A stretch of 64,000 nt of DNA from Megalobrama amblycephala (taxonomy: Eukaryota > Chordata > Actinopteri > Cypriniformes > Xenocyprididae), in the NCBI RefSeq assembly GCF_018812025.1, contig NC_063051.1, positions 730,001 to 794,000 on the forward strand, written 5' to 3'. Of the stretch, positions 23,285-35,859 are shown in pieces. How positions within the stretch are numbered: position 1 is the first letter of the stretch; each line of letters opens with the position of its first letter. A program made the translations under genes and the position numbers. Below the pieces are notes generated by a model. That model had not been told where the DNA came from, ran no database searches, and saw nothing but the letters and a program-made list of their open reading frames with translations.

Positions 23285-24085
23285 AAAGGATTAGTTCACT
23301 TCAGAATTAAAATTTCTTGATAATTTATTCAACCCCATGCCATCCAAGATGTTCATGTCTTTCTTTCTTCAGTCGAAAAGAAATGAAGGTTTTTGAGGAA
23401 AACATTCCAGGATTTTTCTCCATATAGTGGACTTCACTGGGGTTCAACGGGTTGAAGGTCCAAATGTCAGTTTCAGTGCAGCTTCAAAGAGCTCTACATG
23501 ATCCCAGACGAGAAATAATGGTCTTATCAAACGAAACAATTGGCCATTTTCTTAAAAAAATAAAAATGCATATACTTTTTAACCCCAAATGCTCGTCTTG
23601 CACTGTTCTGCGATGCACCTCGCATTACGATGTTATCACGTTGGAAATGTCATGTGTGACGTAAGGGCCAAAAACTTCATCTCATTTTCTCCTCCATTGT
23701 CAGTCATCAATGTTTTACCTTTTTTTTGTAAAGGCCGTTTGACTTAGTCTTCAACCTACGTCACCCGTGACCTTTCCAACATGATTACGTAATGCGTGGC
23801 GCAATGCAGAGCAGTGCAAGACGAACATTTGTGGTTAAAAAAGTACATAAATTTTATTTATTTTGTATAAAGTGACCAATGGTTTCACTAGATAAGACTC
23901 TTATTCCTCGTCTGGGATCATGTAGAGCTCTTTGAAGCTGCACTGAAACTGACATTTGGACCTTCAACCCGTTGAACCCCAGTGAAGTCCACTATATGGA
24001 GAAAAATCCTGGAATGTTTTCCTCAAAAACCATAACGAAGAAAGAAAGACATCTTGGATGACATGGGAGAGAGTAAATTAATTTA
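23285..24085. mobile_element. Fold-back element with long near-identical arms
   Basis: The left arm (about 23337-23675) and right arm (about 23745-24062) are inverted copies. More than 120 bp, from the TTTTTGAGGAAAACATTCC word to GATCCCAGACGAG, appear identical. Inner parts diverge more, with a loop of about 70 bp. The ends read AAAGGATTAGTTCACTTC and GATGACATGGGAGAGAGTAA, a terminus type frequent in cyprinid short DNA elements. It lies in the intron between the exons at 22523 and 24594. Confidence 0.88.
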
Positions 24086-24593
24086 ATTTCCTACTATTCA
24101 TTTCATACATTTTCCTATTAGGAAAAACAATAGAGATCTTTTTAAAGATCTTCCTTTAGAAGAACATTAACATTTTCTCCCAACATCAAGATTTTAGGTT
24201 AAAATGCATATGAATGCACTTTAAAATTTAGGTCTTATAACTGGTCAACATTTGAATCACCTTTCTGAAGATCATTTAAATAGTCAATGAATTAATATGA
24301 GGCCACAGAATGCAGATTAAAATAGTTTTCGATGAAGTATAGCATGTGTTTTCTGCTTCTTTTTGGACTGTAGGCTCTTACATGCTGTTATCATCCACCT
24401 GCAGAGTTCAATGTCCTGGGGACTTCCTGCCCTTCAAACGCTAATTATCCTTATTAATTACTGTCAGACTCTTTTATTCCGTTAATCACTATAGTTTGCG
24501 CGCCTGTGCTTCACTGTCTAGCTCTAATGAGAGTTTAAATCTGCCACCATTGCAGGTTTGTCATTTAACGTGCATGTATGAGCTCATGTGTAC

Positions 24594-24688
24594 CTCAAAC
24601 AGGGCCATGTTCTTGCCGTCATACTGCTGGTTCTTCTCTGGGTCGGTGCTGTTGATGAATGGACTGCTCTCCTTGGGGTTCCCATCTC
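24594..24688 (-). CDS. slc12a5: K-Cl cotransporter exon 2-like, N-terminal domain
   Basis: This is a 95-nt exon: two bases (GA) that complete a split glycine codon, then 31 codons from [15 protein letters not shown] to NMALFE. The acceptor is GCTAACAG and the donor GTACAC. In KCC2 the peptide [16 protein letters not shown] follows the alternative first exons, and the glycine codon is split at this junction. The phase here (needs one preceding base, G) agrees. KYDGKN-type residues and ALFE continue in frame into EEMDT of the next exon. This N-terminal exon is the strongest evidence for subtype: KCC1 and KCC3 read differently at the same place (SSPFLSP, DYYDRN). It lies 1.94 kb upstream of the exon at 22523-22654 and 15.9 kb downstream of the candidate microexon. 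Confidence 0.95.
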
Positions 24689-24889
24689 CTGTTAGCAAAA
24701 AACACAAATAAATCATCAGCATGACAGCAGATTCCAGAGGGCTTCACGGGCAAAAAGCTGCTGTAACGATTCCAGCGCTTTACATTCGAGTTGCACAAAG
24801 GTAAAACATGTTTATTGCACATTTTAAGTCATCCATGCATACCAAAAACAGATGCATAATGCAGAGATTATAAACAACTTGAATTCAAA

Positions 24890-24975
24890 TGTATGCATTT
24901 GGCAGATGCTTTTATCCAAAGCAACTTTCATAGCATTCAAAATATACAGTTCATGCATTCCTTAGGAATCAAAAT
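24890..24975 (+). mobile_element. SINE tail remnant (GCATTTGGCAGATGC)
   Basis: The word GCATTTGGCAGATGCTTTTA followed by CCAAAGCAACTT is the tail of a tRNA-derived SINE widespread in teleosts (from memory). The tRNA-like head is not present here. A fuller remnant of the same type is at 27861-27974. Confidence 0.6.
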
Positions 24976-25040
24976 TATATTGCCATAATGCTCTTAATGC
25001 AATGGTGTGCTGTACACACAGTGGTCTATCTAGCGTTCTT

Positions 25041-25112
25041 TCCATCCATCCATCCATCCATCCATCCATCCATCCATCCATCCATCCATCCATCCATCCA
25101 TCCATCCATCCA
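25041..25112. repeat. (CCAT)n tetranucleotide microsatellite
   Basis: Eighteen uninterrupted four-base units. Confidence 0.97.
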
Positions 25113-25960
25113 GTGCCAACAGGTAGTTAGATAACATTACTTGTATTTGGATCAGGTTTGCATTTTCTAATGTCATCTGTCAACATTAATTTGTTCTGCA
25201 CAGTTCTTTCTCACCATAAAATGCAAAACTGAAACATCAGATTTTCCATTTAAGCCTTTTATCTGACATTAAGTCACCAGTGATGTGTCATAAACGCAGT
25301 TTCTCTAACCTCTATGCTCCTGATTACAGGTTAGTCATCCAATTCCAATCTGATTTCTACAACGGTCATTCCCAGTATACGAGCTGACAGCTGATCACCT
25401 CCCTGATCTCATCCGCTCTGACTGAGATGCAGCGGCTGCCCGCTGTCATCGCTTGATTGAAGCTTCGGCCTCTGGAGTATTTCAGTATGGCTGTCAGTCT
25501 GTCACGCTGCATTGAGTTAAATCACACTGTACCACAGACTTGTGCCTACATTACAATGACAGTCTGTAAGGGCCGTGGGCCTGAGGGAATATATTTTTTC
25601 CCGTACAAAATGTACCTAGAAGTTGACCATCACAAATAATTACCATAATATGACAAAAAGATAGTATCAAAAAGTAAATATACATAAAACGCCATTGTTG
25701 TTAATGTGTCTTGTAACCAAATGCAACAATTCATGTTTTAATATTCAAATGGAACACTTTTATGGTCACAATATGCTTTCACTGTTAAACTAATTTTTTT
25801 ATATTATGGTTAAACTTTAAATTATAGAACATAGAATAGATTAAAATAGAAAAAACTAGAGTACAATATAGATTTGACAAAAATGGATGCAGAGTTTTGT
25901 ATATACAATGAAAGTCTATAGCCTTATTCAGACAAACTTTTTTTACCCTGAGGAATTTCT

Positions 25961-26880
25961 TGCTTGTTTCTGCCACTAAATAAAAAAAATAAAAAAGGTA
26001 ATTGCGACTTTTTATCTCACAGTTCTGACGTTTTTTCTCGCAATTGTGAGTTTATATCTAACAATTCTGACCTTTTTTTCCGAATTGCAAGATCTAAACT
26101 CGCAATTGCGAGTTATGCTATTCTGACTTTATATCTCACAATTCTAACTTTTTTCGTAGAATTGCGAGATTTAAACTCTTTATAAACTCTTCGATTTAAA
26201 GTCAGAATTACGAATTATAAAGTTAGTATTGCAAGATATAGTCAGAATTGTCAAAATTACGAGATATAAATTCAAAATTGTGTGATATAAAGTCCGAATT
26301 GTGAGTTATAAACTTCAAATTGCGATATAAAGTAAGAATTGCAAGTTATAAAGTCAGAATTATGAGATATAGTCAGAATTATGAAATAAACTCAAAATTG
26401 TGCAATATAAAGTCAAAATTGCGAATTATAAAGTCAGTATTGCAAGATATAGTCAGAATTGTGAGATATAAACTCAGAATTATGAGATATAGTCAGAATT
26501 GCGTGATATAAATTCAAAATTGTGCAATATAAAGTCAGAATTGTGAGTTATAGACTCAAAATTGCTATATAAAGTCAGAATTGCGAGATATAAAGTCAGA
26601 ATTGCGAGATATAAAGTCAGAATTGCGAGATATAAAGTCAGAATTGCGAGTTATAAAGTCAAAATTGTGATATAAAGTCAGAATTGCGAGATTTAAACTC
26701 ACAACTGCGAGTTATTAAGTCAGAATTGAGAGTTATAAAGTAAAAATTGTGAGATATAATCTAGCAATTCTGAGAAAAAACACCAGTCTTTTCCTCCCTC
26801 ACAATTCTGATTTTATAATTCACAATTCTGACTTCATAACACTCAATTGCATGTCATAAAGTCAGAATTGCACGATATAA
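25961..26880 (+). mobile_element. Truncated inverted-end element with minisatellite core (copy 3)
   Basis: Begins GCTTGTTTCTGCCACTAAAT, then the A-rich run and GGTAATTGCGACTTTTTATC, as in copies 1 and 2. The core is a more degenerate mix of AAGTCAGAATTGCGAGATAT-type units in both orientations. No right end is found, so the copy is truncated on the right. Confidence 0.8.
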
Positions 26881-27860
26881 ATTCACTGAGACAGAACGTC
26901 AGACAGACAGACACTATCACCGCATCAGCGTTACTCCACCTAATCACTTCAACACTAACTAATACAACACACGTGGCATCAGAAAAATGAAGATGAATGT
27001 TAATTCTGAGTGGATGTAACACCATGTTCCAGCTTCACAGCTGTCGAACACTTCACATTGGACACGTACCTACTCAGTCGCACATCTAGCGAGTAATTAC
27101 AGAAGAGTGTTGTCATTAGCGGAGGTGATGTCATTCACTTCAGCAGTATGAAGCATGGAGAACTTTTCCCCTGAAGAGAAGCACATTTGTTCCGGAACGT
27201 TACGCCCGGTCACGGATCCGAATCCACCGTTATCACATTCCGTCCTTTCCAATCACGCATACGCTGTAATGCCGTTTGACTCGTTATGATGAACGGGAGC
27301 ATCCTAACGTGTTATATGAACTTGTGTGTGACAGAAAGAGACTCGTTGTCAGATTTAATCTTACTTTCTCACACACCACACTAAGTGAAACCTCTGTGGA
27401 GTCTGGAAAGAGCTGATTAAATCCAGAAAATAACACTCTCGTTTATCTGCACTGGTCATGTTTGCTGGCTTTTTCATAAAAAAAAGAACTGACACTTGGG
27501 ATTGGGTTTCTACATCAAAAAATAAATAAAAAACACAGATAAACCAAACTAATACCAGAATTTAGTGCCCGACCCTGTCTGACAGAATTAAGACCCACTG
27601 CATACAGTGAAATCTTGTCTTTTCATTGGCTCACATATTGTGACACATTGTCAAGGATTCATCAGTGTTAGTTACACGGACAATGTTTCCCAGGGGCCTA
27701 TAAATAGCAAAGACTGGCAAAAACTCAAAGCAGTCTGAGCCTCAGACATCGCACAAAAATAGCACAAGCTTTCTCAAAAATAACCATCTGATTGGTTGGC
27801 TTCATGCAATTTCATAGTACACAGTTTTTTTTGCCAATTTCCAGGTCCAAGACACTATAG

Positions 27861-27974
27861 ACAACATTTACGCATTTGGCAGCATTTTTTAGGCACAAAG
27901 CAGCTTATGATGCATTCAGACTATCGTGTACCTCAGTGTTGACGGCTCCATGCTCCACCAGCTACAGGAACCTG
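27861..27974 (-). mobile_element. tRNA-derived SINE remnant
   Basis: Read on the minus strand it starts GTTCCTGTAGCTGGTGGAGC, a tRNA-like A-box region, and ends GCCAAATGCGTAAATGT, the common teleost SINE tail also seen at 24890. The B-box part has been lost or altered. Old, diverged copy. Confidence 0.6.
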
Positions 27975-28029
27975 ACAAAAAAAATGACGGGGAAAGAACT
28001 TGCCGTTCCAAACCATTTTGCAAAATACC

Positions 28030-28122
28030 TTATTTTGTGTAGCACAGAAGAAAGCAAGTTTGGAATGACATGAGTGTGAGTAAATGATGACAGATTATTT
28101 TATTTTTGGGTGAACTAACCCG
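28030..28122 (-). mobile_element. Terminal fragment of a short DNA element
   Basis: Contains GGAATGACATGAGTGTGAGT, AAATGATGACAGA and TTTTGGGTGAACTAACC, the inverted counterpart of the terminus at 16253. No matching left end was found nearby. Confidence 0.6.
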
Positions 28123-28287
28123 TATTTTCTGGTCAGCTTTACCGCTAAAATATTCCCAGCATACAAAATAAACTGTACAGTCAACATTTACTATTTGAAT
28201 ATTTAATGATCAATACCTAGAGATCATATGAATTATCATTCAAATTAATGGTCAATTAATAAATTACTTGACAATAACATTAATACT

Positions 28288-29410
28288 GCATTAAAAATGC
28301 ATGTAAAGAAATCAAAATGCCTTGTGCATGTAGGCAAAAATAATAAATACAATTTTAAATATAACAGTAGAATTATTTTTAATAATATTTATATTTTTTC
28401 ATAATATATCAATTATATTAATTTACTTTAAATTAAATCCAAACAAAATGTAATAAGATATTTTCATTAAAATATTTGTATTATTTATCATTAAAAACAT
28501 TATTAAATAAAGATAAATTGTGGGGTGCTCAATCGCAAGACATGCAATTAATTGCTAATTAATTAATTATTAATTAATTGCACATTACACAATTTCTATA
28601 TCCTAATTATTGTTAATGTAATTCATTTTTCAGGACCTCACTGCTTCTACGTTCAGTTAAACTGCTAACAGTGATTGTAAATTAATTGCCTAAATTATTA
28701 CATTATTTGCTAACTGCATTCTTTAAATTGTGATGTTGACATGCATTCTCTGTAAAGCTGCTTTGAAATGATAAGTATCGTGAAAAGCGCTATACAAATA
28801 AATGTGAATAGAATTGAATTGAATTAATTAATTAAACAATTGTTAATGGTAACACTGCAAAATGCATGTGGAGGAATCCAAATGCCTTGTGCATGTAGCC
28901 TAAAATATAAAAATATAATTTTAAATATAATTGTATAACTGTGACTCATTCATAATATTTATATTATTATATTCTATAATATATAAATTATATTAATTTA
29001 GTTCAAATTAAATTCATACAAAAATAAAAAAACCTTAACAATATTTTTAAATCATAAATAGAATAAATAATTGTAATAAAGTTTATTTTTGTATGAATTT
29101 AATTGAACTAAATCAATATCATTTATACATTATAGAATATAATAATATAAATATTATGAATGAGTCAGTTATGCAATTATATTTAAAATGATATTTTTGT
29201 ATTTTGGGCTACATGCACAAGGCATTTGGATTAACAATACTTTTAAATAATAAATAAAATAAATAATATTTGTAATAATCCAAATGCTTTGTGCATGTAG
29301 CCTAAAAAATAAAATATATTTTTAAATAAAATTGTATAACTATGTCTCATATTAATATATATAAATTATATTATTAATTTAAATCAGTTTATGTTTAAAC
29401 AAAAATATTA
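28288..29410. repeat. Local four-copy repeat, one copy inverted
   Basis: The marker word AATGCCTTGTGCATGTAG or close variants occurs at about 28315, 28880 and 29284 on the plus strand and at about 29208 on the minus strand. Each is followed by an AT-rich block with TTAAATATAA and TTCATAATATTTATA. Copies 2 (28860-29025) and 3 (29080-29232, inverted) form a hairpin with arms of about 150 bp and a loop near 50 bp. Confidence 0.8.
28700..28830 (+). mobile_element. LINE/SINE 3' tail
   Basis: Reads TCTGTAAAGCTGCTTTGAAA, then AAAGCGCTATACAAATAAAT, followed by short GAATT repeats. This matches the 3' tail shared by a group of fish LINEs and their SINE partners. No reverse-transcriptase frame precedes it. 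Confidence 0.65.
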
Positions 29411-30295
29411 TATATTATTTAAAATTATTATTATGAATAATATTAATGTGGTGGAATTCAACTGCACTCATAAATATGATCACTTAATGACTTCAAAGCA
29501 CAACATGCTGGAAAATATGCTAGAAAAAGCCGTCCGCACAAGTGTGGCGTGACCTCCAGCCAACATCAACAAAAGCTTGCAGCAGGAACGACCTCGCCTT
29601 AGCAGGACCAGGTCTTGCGTCTCTATCATGCGGTTTTATATCGTTCTCTGACAAGAATCTTCACCTAGCAGGGGATCTGAATAGCGACAGCGCACACGGC
29701 GCACAGCAGACCCGCCATCTGTTGCCCTTGACTGCTGATCCCAGACCAGTTTGATCTTTCCTCTCATTACATTTGGTAAAGCACCAGAGAGAAGCTCTGG
29801 TTCTAGATGAGCACTAATGCACAAATCTGTCCAAACATCTCCGGGGTTCGTGCACCGCCGTTCAGAGTAACAGCGTCTGTGAGTGTTAATAAGACGTGCC
29901 GCTGCGGTGACCGGCCGAGGAGAACCGCGTGCATCTGAAGGACGTTGACCTGTGCAGATAGATCCATGTTTCATCGCTGCTGAGAAGTGTTTTAGAGATG
30001 TTTTGTGACAAACGGCTGCACACTTCAACTCACAGATAATGATTCATGTCGCAGAGGTGGTCTAAATCTCTTACAGGGCCAAAACATTAGAGTGGGAGCT
30101 TGAGGAGGACGTCAGAAACTGCACTTTCTGGGAATGTGAGTGGTTTATGTGTGTGCAAAACTCGCTGCTTTGATGATAGATGTAGTGTTTTGAGTGGTTA
30201 TTACTGGTCTAAGACAAAACAGCCCACCTGCAGGTCTCCAGGCTATTCTGGCTGAGTCATACATCAAAAAAACATCATTTATTTGCAATGATTTA

Positions 30296-31098
30296 CACTC
30301 TAAAAAGTAATTCAGAGGACCTGTTACTACAACTTAAATAAATGCATGGTTGCAAGTTAAAAATATAATTCATTGCTTTAACTAAACCTTTTAAGTTGCA
30401 AACATTATTTTGTTGAGTTCTGTTGACATAATAATGTTGATCATTACATCAACTTAATATCGTTTGTAATTTAAACTCAAATTTCTGCGCTAATTGGATT
30501 TTTTTTTAATTAGGTTGTAGTAACTTCATGAAATTGTCTTGATAGCTTCGGAAATTAGGCAGTGGATTTCCCAGCATGCTTTGCATAGGACTGGATAAGG
30601 AGAATAAACGCTGAAATTAAGTGTTGTTTTATGTGTTTTTTAGTGAAGGGAAAGACCCGTTAGTGTTTAATGCTGTTATGTTTGACATTTAAAGGAGTTT
30701 CTGTAATTTTGAAGTTTGTGCATGAAACTAAACATTAATGACTATATAAGCAATGACTGCACTAATGCCAGTGACAAGTAATATCATACTTGATCGTTAA
30801 ATATTCATGTTAAATAAGTTGTGTTAGCATGTGCTATGATAGCTGTTGATTTGAACTGAAGTAGATCAGATTAATTAGTTCCAGAGCTACAACTCTGGTA
30901 GTTGAAGTGACTTAATTTTTTTGAGTAATCAACTTAAAATTTTGTGTTTATGCTACAAATTATTCAGTTCTAACTCAATGTAGCTTGTTAGTTGAACGTA
31001 AATTCACTCAAAGTTGTCATAACTCAAAAAAACTGATGCAAACGGTTGCGTTAATTTTGTTGTTGTTGTTGAGCCAACACATTATTTTTTTAGAATGT
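30296..31098. mobile_element. Inverted-end DNA element (CACTCTAAAAA), copy 1
   Basis: Ends are CACTCTAAAAAGTAATT and, inverted, ACATTCTAAAAAAATAAT. The inside shares GGCAGTGGATTTC, CCCAGCATGCTTTGC and GTTTGACATTTAAAGGAGTT with the copy at 49750-50535. Length about 800 bp with no coding frame. Confidence 0.75.
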
Positions 31099-31509
31099 AT
31101 AAATTTGAGCAACACTGAGAAGATGTTTTAATAAAGTCTTTGATTTAACTCCAGTAACAAATACATTGCATGATTTCAAACCAATCAATGTCAATGAATT
31201 GATTCATGAGTCTTATTCAAAGATTAATTCACATTATAATTCAAAAAAGCCCCCCTGTGGAATTTGGAATAATGTGGAAAAAATAAATAAATGAAGAAAA
31301 AAAAAAAGTTTAGTATTGCTATAATGGTGCATACATATAATAATAATAAAATAAAAAATATGTATATAATAAAAATAATAAAATATTCTTCCTCATGATT
31401 ATTTAGTGAAAAACTGTAGAAAAAGGTGTTTTTTATAATGTACTTCGTACATTAATGTACTTATTCATCTGATGAAAAAAACATAATTTTTAGCCATTTC
31501 AAAATAAAA

Positions 31510-31800
31510 AAAACAGTAATATTGTGAGATATTATTACAATTTAATATTTATAAAAGAATATTATAAAAGAATATTTAGTAAAGTGTAATTTATTCCTGT
31601 GATCAAAGCTGAATTTTCAGCATCATTACTCCAGTCTTCAGTGTCACATGATCCTTCAGAAATCATTCTAATATGATGATTTACTGCTCAAGAAACATTT
31701 CTGATAATCATCAATGTTGAAAACAGTTGTGCTGCTTCAATTTTGCAACATTATGAATGTCTTTAATGTAACTTTTGATCAATTTAATGCATCCTCTTGC
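31510..31800 (+). mobile_element. ACCGTTCAAAAG family remnant
   Basis: Carries TAATTTATTCCTGTGATCAA, CATTACTCCAGTCTTCAGTG and AATCATTCTAATATGATGAT in family order. It ends near CAATTTAATGCATCC and has no intact termini. Confidence 0.85.
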
Positions 31801-31869
31801 ATGTTGTGTTTATATTAACTTAATTGTTTGTTTTTATACTTAACTTTCAAAGACACAAAACAAATTTTT

Positions 31870-33000
31870 TTCTACGTTTAGAAAGGTGCTAAAACGTACA
31901 ATACTGACATAATTATAGCACTAAAACGTAAAAACACAAGTTTTTACAGCGAAAAAACGTAAAATATTTACGAATCTTTCATGTCATAAAGATATATGTA
32001 TAATTTCCATTTTATCATTTTGTAGATAAATATAAGATCCCTAAACCCCACCCCGAACCTAAACATACCCATTTTATACATAATGTTAAAAGAATAAAAC
32101 ATAAATGGACAGAAATGTGTAGGAAAATCACAGTTTTAGTAAAAATATAACATTAAAATGATATTTTGAGCTGCTAATCCTAAACCTACCCATAACCATT
32201 TCTTAAAACTCTGTACTGTTATAAATAACAGTAACAGACAAACAAGCATAATCACAATAATTTATTTATTGCGAAAATGTCAAAAGTAGTTTAAATGAGG
32301 ATGAGTTGCAGTTGCAGTCCTCTCTGGATAGGGTACAGAGCAGAATTTAACTTATTAATCCATGAAAATATGATGAACCCGGCTTCTCCCCGTGAAGGCG
32401 TGCACTCATTTCAAATATCAATCCACTGAAACACGGCAAGTCGCAATCTGTGGCAAAGCAGAACCAATCCCTGCATCCCAATGTGCATACTATCCACCCT
32501 AAATAGCATTGAATATTACTAATGTCACATGCTATTTAGGATGGATAGTATGCACACTGAGACACAGGCAACGAGCGTTCGATATCAGTGCCGTAAACCA
32601 TGTCGTAAAGCTTCTCGAGGGTGCCGCTACTTTCAAATTTGAATCATAATGAGTGCTTAACGTTATGTAATCCTCCGAAACGAGTGTGCAGTTACGAACA
32701 GAAATGTTATTTTCATAGTAAGTAGATGAGTAAAATGCATTCAATAAATTTGACTAAAACATGTATTGATATGACAATTGAATACAACAGATTTAAAACA
32801 TTAATGCCACAATTTTAATATTAATACATAGGAAGTCATATACATTCACACTTTACGCTATATGATTTACGTTTTATTGCTGTTAATATGCAAGTATTTT
32901 TACTTTTTAGTGCTATAATTACGTCAATGTTTTTGTGTGTATGAAAACATAAGTAAATGTACGTGTGGTAGAACGACACTTTACGTAAAAATACACACGT
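31870..33000. mobile_element. Probable inverted-end element with ACGTAAA words
   Basis: Left side TAATTATAGCACTAAAACGT; right side, inverted, GTAATTATAGCACTAAAAAG. ACGTAAA or TTTACGT words are repeated near both ends. Its precise ends are unclear. A separate small palindromic element is nested at 32472-32566. Confidence 0.55.
32472..32566. mobile_element. Small palindromic element, 38-bp arms
   Basis: The left arm ATGTGCATACTATCCACCCT is matched in reverse by AGGATGGATAGTATGCACAC. In total the two 38-bp arms have about six mismatches and a loop of about 19 bp. It resembles a very short miniature inverted-repeat transposon common in cyprinids. Confidence 0.75.
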
Positions 33001-33356
33001 ATTCTCATGAGATCATATATTGAATATTGTCAGAAGAATACAGAATATAAAGATAAAATAGTTCTAGCACAATGCTGCAGGACGAGTTGCACGCTGAAGT
33101 TTATTACTTAGCGTTAGCGTTAGTACTCCAACGATGAGCAACAGTAATAGTGACGCTTGTCTTAGCAAACAACCCTAATGAGATGAAATGAGAGGAAACG
33201 AGAAGGGAAGTGTGGTTTTGGAATGGAGGAAGCGATTCCGAAGGGCTCGCTGTTGGCTCATCAGGTCTGATTGAAGTGGGCTGTTGAATCATCTTGTCGG
33301 GTCGAGACAGGAGTGGAAACACTGCAGGTGTTCAGCTCCACAAATTAAAGACGAAC

Positions 33357-33388
33357 ACACACACCACACACACACACACACACACACC
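33357..33388. repeat. (CA)n microsatellite
   Basis: Short CA run with one CC interruption. Confidence 0.9.
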
Positions 33389-34324
33389 GCCCTGAGGACT
33401 GACCTCTGCTTCAGCCTGTCGTGCAACAGCGATTGCTCTTCTCAGCCGATGACACAAGTCTATCTCTGACTCTCTTCATTTTCCCTCTCTACAAACATCA
33501 ACACTGTCTTTTCTGGTAATTGCTGACAGCTCTGACGCTCTCACAGAGTAAAAAAGCAGAAAATATACCGAGTGAAAAAAGAGAAAGCAGAAATACACCT
33601 CAAAGAGTGATGGAAAAAGTGTGAAAAAGACAAACGAGAAGAAGTGTGAGATCCGCTCTGAGGAACAAAGCAGAGAAACACTGAGAGGTTTACTTTTGCA
33701 CAGATTTATCATCCAAACAGATCATGTCAAATTACAACGCTTTCCATTGTTTATAACCAATTTCTGTGGGGGTTTTTTATGCGTCCTTGAACTCATGTTT
33801 TATATTACAATATATTATATTTATGAGATGAGCACACATGAACACCAAAAGGCATAATTACCTCAGGGATTTTCTTTGAGTCCTATTCAAGAAAATCTCT
33901 ACAGCAAAAGCTACTTGCACTTTATCAAGTTTTAATTGAGACCGTTGATAATACAATTTAGTTCATATGCATTTTGTTCTCTATCGACAAAGAATAGCAA
34001 TAAAGCTTGTTATTTTTCTCATTTAGATGATTTATGATGCATTGGGATTATGTAAACTACATTCCCCATCATTCTCTGTTGCAATGATAAAACACATATA
34101 CGTTACATAAAATGCATCTTATCGCTTTATTTTAACTAGGAAGTGAAAAAAAGAGAAATTAATAATAATTTGCACAACACATCTATTTAAGTCCAACCGT
34201 AATTATGATTTCTGAACTCGTTAATGCTACTTTAAATGTTCCTAATGTTGTTTTGGAGTTTCCTACAACAGGTTTACATGCATCACCTTATTTCTCAAAG
34301 AGTCGTTCAAAGATTCAGTTTCTC

Positions 34325-34690
34325 TAAACCCCTCCTTTTTAACAAGCCTGCTCTGCTCTGATTGGTCAGACGGCCCAGTCTGTTGTGATTGATTGACTGC
34401 TGATAGCTTGTGTCAGAAACTAAACGCCCATCACTATATCTGAATTTCAGCTCTGTATCTTCCTCAGTGATATGAACAGTGACGATGGCATCGGTTTTAC
34501 TCTATCAATTCCAGCCCGAGTCCTCATCCTTTAGAAGTGAATTTGCAGCACAGAAAACAGCGTCTGCTCGACATGAACACCACAAACCAAACTCTTCCAG
34601 CCTCGGCTACAACTGCAGTGTTTGAGGGCAGTGTTTTACACACTGCATGAAAGGTAATATTCAAAAAAGCATAATAGAGGCACTTTAAAA
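34325..34690 (+). mobile_element. Dispersed repeat with CTGATTGG words
   Basis: Contains CCCCTCCTTTTTAACAAGCC, GCTCTGATTGGTCAG and TGTTGTGATTGATTGACTGC, and ends near AATAGAGGCACTTTAAAATA. Related phrases occur at 37545-37615. Part of a non-autonomous element; ends not set. Confidence 0.45.
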
Positions 34691-35030
34691 TACTTGAATG
34701 CAGAATCAGGATTTCCCATGCAAACCCCTACAGGTACATGCATAGGGAAACATAATATGTTACTATTAATATATTTAAATGTATATTAGCTGAAAGGTAA
34801 GTTTAGATCATATTTTACGGATCCATTCAGGCTGAATTTACTCACAGTGAATATGTCTATTTTGCATGTGTATAATATACATTTTCTCTGCAAACGTGCA
34901 TGCATACAGTATATTTTTATGGCTTTATTTGTGTACTGATATTGGCTTCTTTGCTGGCAGATGTCTGCAGGTTAAGACTCACTGAGCCGCGGCTCTATTA
35001 AGCTTTTAAAAGCACCAATTTTCAGCGTGT

Positions 35031-35059
35031 GTGTGCGTGTGTGTGTGTGTGTGTGTGTG
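35031..35059. repeat. (GT)n microsatellite
   Basis: GT units with one GC interruption. Confidence 0.9.
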
Positions 35060-35859
35060 CACGCAAGGGTAAACGGCACATTTTGTAATAAGGCTGGCAC
35101 TTCAAAAGGACTGTTTGAACCCTGTGGAACGGCCTCGCCTCGCTTCCATTCATAGTCTAACAATATCACCTTTTTTGTGCTGAGACGAGGACGGAGCCTG
35201 ACAGCCTAGGCGAGCACACGCGGCCACAGAGATTTAAGATCAAACAGCTGGAAAATGAAGCCAATGAAGAATAAAGTTGCAGACTGAAACGTACTGAATA
35301 CATTTAGCTGCTCAAGAAATTCGATAGTCAAGCTGAAAAACAAACCGACTGAGATAAATGTGCTAAACATACCGGGAACTTCTAGTGACGTGTTTAATAT
35401 TATTATATTTCTGCAAAAAGATGAAGCTAATAAAGTTGTATTGAATACATTTTGCTTCAGTATTCAAGAATATTCCATTTAAAAGCTGACTGGAAGAGGC
35501 TTAAAAGGTAAATGTGCTGCACATTTAGCAAAACTGGACTTTATTACAGTTTTGGGTTTTAGATATGTCTGTTTACATGCTTTTTAAACAGTTTTAAACA
35601 CATCTTTAGGTTATTTTACTAACAATGGTGGTATCACATGGTAATATCATGATACTGTGATATATGCCATGACGTGTGTGTACATTACATATATATATGA
35701 CGGGTCTTTTTTTTTTTTCCAAAGGCCTTAATAATAATAAAAAACAAAGATATGACATCCAAAGTATGTAAGGTAGTACAACTGGATGTATTTTATTGAA
35801 TCCAAAAGATTTTAATTATATTTTGCTTCATATAAAGGTATTTTAAAGATGTTGAAGTG

